Shown piece after piece: positions 5,239 through 11,271 of a DNA stretch of 39,936 bases; the stretch's first letter is position 1, and every line of letters begins with the position of its first letter. Where the stretch lies: IMG/VR virus record IMGVR_UViG_3300033182_001189, positions 1-39,936 of that record. One strand, written 5' to 3'. Below the pieces are notes generated by a model. It ran no database searches. It was given only the letters and a program-made list of their open reading frames with translations, and was not told where the DNA came from. Origin of the DNA: a virus. A program made the translations under genes and the position numbers.

Positions 5239-5278
5239 TTGACCTACTCTAGGGTCTCGGGTATCTTTAGATCAGTCA
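5239..5278 (+). promoter_or_regulatory. Sigma70-like promoter, CAGT variant
   Basis: -35 TTGACC (5239-5244), exact 17-nt spacer, -10 TATCTT (5262-5267), then TAGAT and CAGTCA (5273-5278). It is the best-spaced promoter of the early region. It keeps the 5-nt distance to a CAGT element and places transcription start about 20 nt before the ATG at 5296. Confidence 0.7.
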
Positions 5279-5295
5279 AGGGAACCAACCCAACA

Positions 5296-5967
5296 ATGCA
5301 AGTCGCACTTACTAAGGTCAGCACCAACGCTAAGACTGGACCGATTCCCACAAGTACAACTGAGCGGGCGTCGTGCTGGTCCGGATGCCCTTTCTACGAT
5401 AAGGGATGCTACGCAAAGAGCGGACCTCAGGCAATCCATTGGCGCAAGACAAGCAGCGGCGAGCGTGGCACTGCTTGGGATGCCTTCTGTAGTGCAATTC
5501 GTAAACTCCAGCGAGGGCAATTGTGGCGTCACAATGTAAGCGGCGACCTCCCACATAACGGTCTGGGTGATATTGACGCCGCTAAAGTTGAGCAACTAGT
5601 TGACGCTAACCGTGGGCGCAAGGGATTCACTTACACCCACCATCCTTTGAATTCTGATAACATTCAAGTGCTGCAGAATGCTAACAACAAAGGATTCACG
5701 ATTAACGCATCGACAGAAGATGTAGAGGTCGCAGATAAGGTGATGACTGAGCACAACATTCCCGCAGTTGCTGTAGTTAACTCTGAAGAATCCCGCCGAT
5801 TCTTTACTACTAGCAGCGGACGCAAAGTTATCGTTTGCCCCGCAACAATCCATGAGAATGTAACTTGTGCCACTTGTGGTTTGTGTCAACAATCGGAGCG
5901 CCAGTTTATTATTGCTTTCCCCGCCCACGGTAACGCTAAGAAAACGGTCAACAATATTGTTGCCTAA
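5296..5967 (+). CDS. Cysteine-rich phage protein, possible metal-cluster binder
   Basis: A 223-aa protein starting MQVALTKVSTNAKTGPIPTS. ATG 5296 is chosen because the promoter ends at 5267, so upstream in-frame TTG 5179 and ATG 5200 would precede transcription. It has two Cys groups: C27-x3-C31-x6-C38-Tyr-Ala near the start, and C181 with C191-x2-C194-x2-C197 near the end. Between them are alternating strand and helix stretches (GFTYTHHPL, GFTINASTED, IPAVAVVNSEE). The layout recalls radical-SAM or other Fe-S/zinc TIM-barrel-like proteins, but the canonical CxxxCxxC is absent, so this is only inference. Related proteins occur in other phages, without a function known to me. A hairpin follows the gene. 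Confidence 0.8.
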   Translation: MQVALTKVSTNAKTGPIPTSTTERASCWSGCPFYDKGCYAKSGPQAIHWRKTSSGERGTAWDAFCSAIRKLQRGQLWRHNVSGDLPHNGLGDIDAAKVEQLVDANRGRKGFTYTHHPLNSDNIQVLQNANNKGFTINASTEDVEVADKVMTEHNIPAVAVVNSEESRRFFTTSSGRKVIVCPATIHENVTCATCGLCQQSERQFIIAFPAHGNAKKTVNNIVA

Positions 5968-5983
5968 AGTATAAAGAACCCTA

Positions 5984-6010
5984 GGGGCAGTTCGTTATAG
6001 TAACTGCCCC
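5984..6010 (+). terminator. Hairpin after the cysteine-rich gene
   Basis: GGGGCAGTT (5984-5992) pairs perfectly with AACTGCCCC (6002-6010) across 9 nt. No U-run follows directly. A second A/T palindrome (CAAAAATCGATTTTTG, then TTTTTT) lies about 12 nt further on and could complete termination. Confidence 0.7.
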
Positions 6011-6593
6011 AACACTAAATGTCAAAAATCGATTTTTGCTTTTTTATATTTTTTCTTGTTTTATATCTTTATTCTTTATCCTTAAACTTTCGTTGTTATT
6101 CTTTATACGTCTACTCGATGTTTGCAATGTCTACTATATCTGAGCAATGATCAATTCTACCACTACTTTATGCGTCTCAGATGAGATTCAATGGACTCTT
6201 TATCATTAAGTTTTGTCAAAATATACTTGACATCACGAGACTCACGGTGATAAATGTAAAATAGCAGTGCTGATTCGTGGTCTTAAGTATACCTTTCGTT
6301 TTGTTAAGACTGTATCGTGGTGAACAGCAGTTGCCCGTGATCCGTGGTATGGCGCGGGGTTTGCCCTTGCGGTTTAAAAACCCCAAACTACCCTAACCTA
6401 CAACGAACCAAAATCGCTTGAGATATCATAAATCCAAAAAAATTTCCCAGGACCCCACAAGACCTCCCAACCTCCACAAGACCTCCCATACCTTAAAGGG
6501 ACCCCCATTTGCCGCCCAGGAAAAAAAATTCCCAGGGGTAAAAACGGTCTCAAAGGTCCGCAGAGAATATATAAAAGGAAATGGGGGTTGAAG
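6011..6593. other. Long intergenic region with hairpins, no convincing gene
   Basis: No credible gene. It holds: a palindrome followed by a T-run at the left; a possible promoter starting TTGACA (6227-6232); GTCTTAA (6280-6286) inverted as TTAAGAC (6304-6310); GGGGTTT (6356-6362) inverted as AAACCCC (6378-6384); two copies of CCACAAGACCTCCCA (6455-6469 and 6474-6488); and an A/T-rich box (AATATATAAAAGGA) shortly before the next gene. It could hold regulatory RNA or an origin. Nothing here proves either. Confidence 0.5.
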
Positions 6594-6737
6594 ATGAACT
6601 TAGAGAGCCACGAAGTTGAGTTATTGGTGGAGACAATTGAATATAGGATTGAGAACGACGTTGAGTTAATCAGAGATGTAAATACCAAAGATGATCTCAC
6701 GTACTTATTGGAGAGACTTGAAGATGAATACGTATAA
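6594..6737 (+). CDS. Unidentified acidic helical 47-aa protein
   Basis: Starts MNLESHEVELLVETIEYRIE and is acidic, probably one helical hairpin (DDLTYLLERLEDEYV at the end). Overlaps the next gene by 14 nt. A purine-rich GGGGG run about 8 nt upstream may serve ribosome binding. Coding content (charged heptad-like pattern) and overlap support it. Function unknown. Confidence 0.6.
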   Translation: MNLESHEVELLVETIEYRIENDVELIRDVNTKDDLTYLLERLEDEYV

Positions 6738-6888
6738 TATCTCAGTAAATGGGGTAACAGTTTTTGAGAGAGTACCTGAAAGTAAGGTAAAGGAGTATCA
6801 GAACTGCGTAAGAAATTTTATTTTTATGGGTAGTTCAAAGACTCTCAAGGACGTTGAGGCAGGTATCAAAGCGACTCTAAATACTTAA
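6724..6888 (+). CDS. Unidentified 54-aa protein
   Basis: Starts MNTYNISVNGVTVFERVPES. A short beta part is followed by a helix (KVKEYQNCVRNFIFMG). ATG 6724 is preferred over in-frame ATG 6691 because GGAGAG lies at normal Shine-Dalgarno distance, and because 6691 would add residues entirely inside the preceding gene. Probably translated with the 47-aa gene. Function unknown. Confidence 0.7.
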   Translation: MNTYNISVNGVTVFERVPESKVKEYQNCVRNFIFMGSSKTLKDVEAGIKATLNT

Positions 6889-6898
6889 AGGTTGACCA

Positions 6899-6927
6899 TT
6901 GCAATAATTGACTTGTGGTGGTATAAT
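6899..6927 (+). promoter_or_regulatory. Sigma70-like promoter before the glycosyltransferase-like gene
   Basis: -35 TTGCAA (6899-6904), 17-nt spacer, perfect -10 TATAAT (6922-6927). Start codon of the next gene is at 6951. The CAGTTC element seen in the earlier cassettes is absent here. Confidence 0.75.
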
Positions 6928-6950
6928 AGTTTCGTAACTCATTCATTTTT

Positions 6951-7703
6951 ATGGCTAAAGGATTTACAATCAAAGCGACTGCACCAAAGAATCAGGACTC
7001 GGCAGAAGAGTTTGATTTGGAAGCAGCGAAAGAGATGATGCGTGGTAAGGCATTAGTATTCTGTCTACCTGGACGTGGATGTTCTTATACGTTTTTAAAA
7101 GCATTCGTACAGTTGTGTTTTGATCTTGTACAGAACGGTGCAAGTATTCAGATTTCACAAGACTATAGTTCCATGGTGAACTTTGCACGTTGTAAGTGTC
7201 TTGGTGCAAATGTTCTTCGCGGACCGAATCAGAAACCATGGGATGGTAAACTTCAGTATGACTATCAGTTGTGGATTGATAGTGACATTGTGTTTGACAC
7301 TGAGAAGTTTTATCGTCTGGTTGCAATGAATAAGGACATTGCCGCTGGTTGGTATTGTACTGAGGATGGAAGAACGACATCTGTTGCCCACTGGTTAGAG
7401 GAAGGTGATTTCCGTCAGAATGGTGGCGTGATGAATCATGAAACTCTAGAGACGATGAGCAAGCGTCGCAAGCCCTTCACTGTGGATTATACTGGATTCG
7501 GATGGGTTCTGATTAAGAACGGAGTCTTTGAGAGTCTTGAGTATCCCTGGTTCGCTCCGAAGATGCAACAGTTTGAATCTGGAGAAGTTCAGGATATGTG
7601 TGGCGAGGATGTCTCATTCTGCTTAGATGCGATTGACAAAGGATATGAGATCTGGTGTGACCCTCAGATTCGTGTGGGTCATGAGAAGACTCGTATTATC
7701 TGA
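6951..7703 (+). CDS. Glycosyltransferase-like protein (GT-A fold, likely)
   Basis: A 250-aa protein. Residues about 32-120 read as a Rossmann-like nucleotide-sugar part (KALVFCLPGRGCS, then SIQISQDYSSMVNFARC), leading to WIDSDIVF at 108-115, whose Asp-Ser-Asp (110-112) fits the metal-binding DxD motif. Later GEDVSFC (218-224) and VGHEK (242-246) fit the acidic acceptor-site residue and the final metal-binding His of GT-A enzymes. No membrane segment is seen. Donor and acceptor are unknown. Phage enzymes of this type may modify virion proteins, DNA or host glycans. It has its own sigma70-like promoter, so it may be made before the late genes. Confidence 0.75.
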   Translation: MAKGFTIKATAPKNQDSAEEFDLEAAKEMMRGKALVFCLPGRGCSYTFLKAFVQLCFDLVQNGASIQISQDYSSMVNFARCKCLGANVLRGPNQKPWDGKLQYDYQLWIDSDIVFDTEKFYRLVAMNKDIAAGWYCTEDGRTTSVAHWLEEGDFRQNGGVMNHETLETMSKRRKPFTVDYTGFGWVLIKNGVFESLEYPWFAPKMQQFESGEVQDMCGEDVSFCLDAIDKGYEIWCDPQIRVGHEKTRII

Positions 7704-7822
7704 TGTCTGGTTATGTTCTGATGCTTCTTTTGAGTTCTTCTGAGGAGTATCAGAAAAAACCGCTTTCTAAAATCCTTCAAAAAACCGTAGACAAAACATT
7801 ATTGGAGTATTATCATGGCTAA
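7703..7822 (+). CDS. Possible 39-aa protein bridging two genes
   Basis: Starts MSGYVLMLLLSSSEEYQKKP in a TGATG overlap with the preceding stop, and ends 8 nt inside the following gene. The overlaps at both ends and the lack of stops favour a gene. The short length and absence of a clear Shine-Dalgarno sequence leave doubt. A hydrophobic start (GYVLMLLL) is followed by a Lys-rich tail. Confidence 0.4.
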   Translation: MSGYVLMLLLSSSEEYQKKPLSKILQKTVDKTLLEYYHG

Positions 7823-7964
7823 ATCAAAAGTTGGACTGGTGAAGACTGGTTATAATCCTGGTCCTCCGAAAAAGACCCGTCAGGGATGTGGTGGTGGCAC
7901 CAAGTATGCAGCATCATCCCGCAATGCCGCCCGTAAGAAGTATCGTGGACAAGGTAGAGGGTAA
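7815..7964 (+). CDS. Small basic Gly/Lys-rich protein (49 aa)
   Basis: Starts MAKSKVGLVKTGYNPGPPKK and continues Gly-rich and Lys/Arg-rich to the end (KKYRGQGRG). I recognise this protein type from T4-like cyanophages, where its function is unknown. The high positive charge suggests nucleic-acid contact, which is inference. TTGGAG about 8 nt upstream supports the start. The TAA overlaps the next ATG by one base. Confidence 0.8.
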   Translation: MAKSKVGLVKTGYNPGPPKKTRQGCGGGTKYAASSRNAARKKYRGQGRG

Positions 7965-8560
7965 TGTACTTAGAAGGTAACGAGGAATGGAATCAAATAC
8001 ATTCTGAGGACCTTTGGGTATATAATAAATTAATACTAAGTCGGGTTTTGGGTTATACTTGTGGACCTGTTGGCACAAGTGTTCCCAGACCCGATTTTTA
8101 TATCTTACGTCCAAGTATGAATTTACTTGGTATGGGTCGCTTTGCCCGTAAGGAATACATCTACAAGTATACTGATTCATATCATCCTTCAGAATTCTGG
8201 TGTGAAATCTTTGAAGGTGACCATATTAGTGTTGATTATCAGAATGGTGAACAAAAACTATCTGTTATCGGCATAAGAGATGATATGAATCCACTCTATA
8301 AGTGGGACGCATGGAAAAAAGTGAATATTGAGGTCCCATTTCCTAAAATTTTAACGAATCTGAAGGGAAATTATGAATGGATCAATTGTGAGTTTATAGG
8401 AAATCGTCTGATTGAAGTGCATTTCCGTCAGAATCCAGACTTTAGGTATGGCAATACTGTTGCAATACCAGTTTGGGATGACTCAAATCTATCAGAATAT
8501 CAAGATTACACCTTCATTGAGGATTCTGACTACATGAGAAGAGGTTTCATGGTAAAATAA
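7964..8560 (+). CDS. Conserved phage protein of 198 aa, unknown function
   Basis: Starts MYLEGNEEWNQIHSEDLWVY. Notable stretches: NKLILSRVLGYTCGPVG near residue 21, PDFYILRPSMNLLGMGRFA near 43, and EFWCEIFEGDHISVDY in the middle. The order, a substrate-like Gly loop, an RPxxNLxGMG stretch and then an acidic EIFEGDHIS strand, faintly recalls ATP-grasp-type proteins, but I cannot confirm nucleotide-binding residues. Overlaps the preceding gene by one base. A late promoter core lies across its stop codon. Confidence 0.75.
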   Translation: MYLEGNEEWNQIHSEDLWVYNKLILSRVLGYTCGPVGTSVPRPDFYILRPSMNLLGMGRFARKEYIYKYTDSYHPSEFWCEIFEGDHISVDYQNGEQKLSVIGIRDDMNPLYKWDAWKKVNIEVPFPKILTNLKGNYEWINCEFIGNRLIEVHFRQNPDFRYGNTVAIPVWDDSNLSEYQDYTFIEDSDYMRRGFMVK

Positions 8561-8563
8561 ATA
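8556..8563 (+). promoter_or_regulatory. T4-type late promoter
   Basis: AATAAATA matches the NATAAATA late core of T4-like cyanophages. It spans the stop of the 198-aa gene and lies 60 nt before the gene at 8624. It probably opens the late structural operon. Confidence 0.65.
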
Positions 8564-8595
8564 CATCATAAGGGATAGCAACCCCTCTAAAAGTT

Positions 8596-8618
8596 CTGTT
8601 TTTTCATAAAAACAGGAG
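8596..8618 (+). promoter_or_regulatory. Hairpin abutting a Shine-Dalgarno sequence
   Basis: CTGTTTTT (8596-8603) pairs with AAAAACAG (8608-8615) around TCAT. The final AG is also the start of AGGAG (8614-8618), the ribosome site 5 nt before ATG 8624. The stem may modulate ribosome access or stabilise the late mRNA. Confidence 0.5.
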
Positions 8619-8623
8619 CTAAA

Positions 8624-8869
8624 ATGGGACAATCACCTGTAGATAGAAACCAAGACTACATGAGAGAAATGTGGGGAACCACAAAACTCATTACAGACTA
8701 CGGTTCAATGCAAAATACTCAGAAAAGAGTGCTGACAGAGGTTATGAATGACCATGCACCACTTCATGATCTGAAAAAACAGTCTGAGTTACATGAAAAA
8801 ATCAGAAATGATGAAGATTATGATGATTGGAGTTATGGAACTGAACCCTCATACGGGAAGAAATGGTAG
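8624..8869 (+). CDS. Unidentified 81-aa protein
   Basis: Starts MGQSPVDRNQDYMREMWGTT. It is highly charged and helical, with a C-terminal acidic/aromatic part (NDEDYDDWSYGTEPSY). AGGAG at good distance supports the start. As the first gene after the late promoter and directly before gp25, it may be a minor virion or baseplate-related protein, but that is only positional inference. Confidence 0.75.
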   Translation: MGQSPVDRNQDYMREMWGTTKLITDYGSMQNTQKRVLTEVMNDHAPLHDLKKQSELHEKIRNDEDYDDWSYGTEPSYGKKW

Positions 8870-8877
8870 AAAACCAT

Positions 8878-8885
8878 TATAGATA
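8878..8885 (+). promoter_or_regulatory. Possible late promoter variant before gp25
   Basis: TATAGATA differs from TATAAATA by one base and lies 23 nt before the gp25 start codon, similar to the spacing of the clearer late promoters at 21580 and 38832. Confidence 0.4.
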
Positions 8886-8908
8886 GTATATTCAGTGTAA
8901 CAACTTGG

Positions 8909-9310
8909 ATGGCTGTATCAATTTCTCGTGCTTTTAGAGACATTAGTTTGTCTTTTACGAGACATCCTGTCACAAATGATATCACTATTCTCAGAAATGA
9001 GGATGCAATTAAGAAATCTGTCATTAATTTGGCGAGAACTCGTCTGAATGAGAGATTTTTTAATGATTTGCTTGGCACATCCATTGAAGATTCAATGTTT
9101 GAGTTGAATAACTCAGACATTTCTTCATTTTTAGAAGAGGAAATCAAGACCTTACTCAAGAATTTTGAACCAAGAATCAAATTGACCAATGTTTACATTG
9201 ATTCTCAACCAGATTCTAACGATTTGTACATCAGAATTGAGTATGATATCACTGGATTACCTTTTCCAACGCAGAATATAGAGTTTATCTTACAACCGAC
9301 TAGGGTATAA
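8909..9310 (+). CDS. 25: Baseplate wedge protein gp25
   Basis: 133 aa, close to T4 gp25 (132 aa), and matching the gp25/GPW lysozyme-like family of contractile tails. Hallmarks are the N-terminal FRDISLSFTRHPVTNDITIL, the following NEDAIKKSVINLARTRLNER segment, and the compact alpha/beta domain. In T4 the protein sits in the inner baseplate wedge with gp6 and gp53, and is structural despite its name. No clear Shine-Dalgarno sequence precedes ATG 8909. TAA overlaps the gp6 start by one base (TAATG), so the two are probably made together. Confidence 0.93.
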   Translation: MAVSISRAFRDISLSFTRHPVTNDITILRNEDAIKKSVINLARTRLNERFFNDLLGTSIEDSMFELNNSDISSFLEEEIKTLLKNFEPRIKLTNVYIDSQPDSNDLYIRIEYDITGLPFPTQNIEFILQPTRV

Positions 9311-11268
9311 TGTCATTCAATCAGTTCACAAATCTAGATTTCAATGATCTAAGGACTCAGATTAAGTCTTATCTGAGGGCCAATAGCAATTTTACTGATT
9401 TTGACTTTGAGGGATCAAATTTTTCGGTCCTGATTGATACTTTAGCGTATAATTCTTATATCACCGCCTACAATACCAACATGGCGGTGAATGAATCCTT
9501 CATTGATAGTGCTACTTTACGTGAAAATGTCGTTTCTTTGGCGAGAAACATTGGTTATGTACCAAGATCAAAGAAGGCATCTGTCGCAAGAATCAGTTTT
9601 TCCGTTGATGTGAGCGGAACTCCCGCCAGAGCAGTTAAATTAAAGGCAGGAGTTGTCGCTTTAGGTTCTGTAGTCAATGGAAACTACATTTTTTCCATCC
9701 CAGAGGACATTACAGTCACTCCAGATGCTGATGGAATCGCCTCTTTTAGCGATATTGAGATTTACGAAGGTAATTTACTGAGAAAGTCCTTTACAGTTGA
9801 CTATTCTCAACCAGATGCAAAGTATATTCTTCCAAATTCTGATGTTGACACGTCTACAATTCGTGTTTCTGTAACATCTACCGCAGTTGAGACATATACT
9901 GTATACAAAAACATCTTTGAGGTCAATTCTGACTCAAGATTATTCCTGGTTCAGGAGATTGATGATGAAAAATACCAGATTCTCTTCGGAGATAACATCT
10001 TAGGTAAGAAACCTGAAAATGGTTCAACTATTAATGTAAGTTATATTGTTACAAATGGTGATGCAGCAGATGGTGCTACGAATTTCAACTTCTCTGGCAA
10101 CTTAGTCTATCTGAGAGGTGGAAATGAAGTACAGATCACATCTGGAGTATCCGTTCTAACGACCACCCAGGCGTCTGAAAATGGTGATGACATAGAAAGT
10201 ATTGACAACGTTAAATACCTTGCTCCTAGGGTCTATGCATCGCAGTACAGAGCGGTTACAGCGAATGATTACACTAGTCTGATTCCATTTTTATACCCCA
10301 ATATTGATTCCGTCAGTGCATATGGTGGAGAAGAGTTAGATCCACCACAATATGGCAAAGTCTTTATTACAGTCAAGCCAAAAAATGGTGAGTTCTTGTC
10401 TGATGTTGCAAAAGATTCAATCAAGAATGACCTGAAGAAGTACACGATTGCTGGAATCAAGCAAGAGTTTGTTGATCTTAAGTATCTTTACGTTGAGTAT
10501 GACTCAACCGTATCATACGACCCAGGTCAAGTCACCAATTCTCAAGACCTGCACTCTAGAATCTCCGCTGCAATTGAATCATACTCAGATTCAGCAGATA
10601 TTAACTCTTTTGGTGGAAGATTCAAGTACAGTAAACTCCTGTCGCAAATTGATAGAGTTGATTCTGCCATTACATCAAACATCACAAAGGTTGTAATGAG
10701 AAGGAACATGGTTCCTGCATACAACGCTCTTGCAAACTATGAGATTTGTTATGGAAACCAGTTCCATGCAGAACTAGAAGGATTTAATATCAAGTCTTCT
10801 GGATTTACTGTAGATGGCATTGAAGGTACACTTTATCTGACAGACATACCAACAGTTTCTTCTGGAGGAACTACTGCTACCAATTCTACTGATGCTGCAA
10901 ATGTATTCTCAGCAAGACCATTACAGGTCAATGTAAAGACAGGATCAATCTCAATCATCAGTGTAAGCAGCGACAATAAGGTTAGAACAGTAATACCAAA
11001 TGCAGGAACTGTTGATTATGTAAGAGGGGAGATTATCCTGTATCCAATCACAATTACATCAACAGTTCTGGAGAATAGAATTGAAATCTCGGTAATTCCA
11101 GAATCAAATGATATTGTCGCAAAAGAGAATCTTTATATTGTCCTAGATACTACAGGAAATAGCATCCTCTCACTCAAGGAGGACTTGATTTCGTCTGGAT
11201 CCAATAGATCTGGTACGAATTACATACCACCATCAAGTTTCAACAGCAACAAAAAATACACAAGATAA
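9310..11268 (+). CDS. 6: Baseplate wedge protein gp6
   Basis: 652 aa, near the 660 aa of T4 gp6, and related to the baseplate J family. The N-terminus carries the typical FNDLRTQIKSYLRAN and SVLIDTLAYNSYITAYNTNM, then TLRENVVSLARNIGYVPRS (about residues 10-95). A central beta part and a helix-strand region with VYASQYRAVTANDYTSLIP (about 309-327) match the family. gp6 forms the inner wedge ring around the tail hub. It is overlapped by gp25 upstream and followed after 3 nt by gp7, the same order as in other T4-like cyanophages. Confidence 0.93.
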   Translation: MSFNQFTNLDFNDLRTQIKSYLRANSNFTDFDFEGSNFSVLIDTLAYNSYITAYNTNMAVNESFIDSATLRENVVSLARNIGYVPRSKKASVARISFSVDVSGTPARAVKLKAGVVALGSVVNGNYIFSIPEDITVTPDADGIASFSDIEIYEGNLLRKSFTVDYSQPDAKYILPNSDVDTSTIRVSVTSTAVETYTVYKNIFEVNSDSRLFLVQEIDDEKYQILFGDNILGKKPENGSTINVSYIVTNGDAADGATNFNFSGNLVYLRGGNEVQITSGVSVLTTTQASENGDDIESIDNVKYLAPRVYASQYRAVTANDYTSLIPFLYPNIDSVSAYGGEELDPPQYGKVFITVKPKNGEFLSDVAKDSIKNDLKKYTIAGIKQEFVDLKYLYVEYDSTVSYDPGQVTNSQDLHSRISAAIESYSDSADINSFGGRFKYSKLLSQIDRVDSAITSNITKVVMRRNMVPAYNALANYEICYGNQFHAELEGFNIKSSGFTVDGIEGTLYLTDIPTVSSGGTTATNSTDAANVFSARPLQVNVKTGSISIISVSSDNKVRTVIPNAGTVDYVRGEIILYPITITSTVLENRIEISVIPESNDIVAKENLYIVLDTTGNSILSLKEDLISSGSNRSGTNYIPPSSFNSNKKYTR

Positions 11269-11271
11269 GAA

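Noticed and set aside
6019-6150. 43-codon hydrophobic frame after the hairpin at 5984.
   Set aside because: Phe/Tyr/Leu-rich only because the DNA is T-rich, no ribosome site, lies beyond the terminator.
8909-9310. Lysozyme activity for the gp25-like protein.
   Set aside because: The family name includes lysozyme, but in T4 the protein is structural and I see no basis here to claim enzyme activity.
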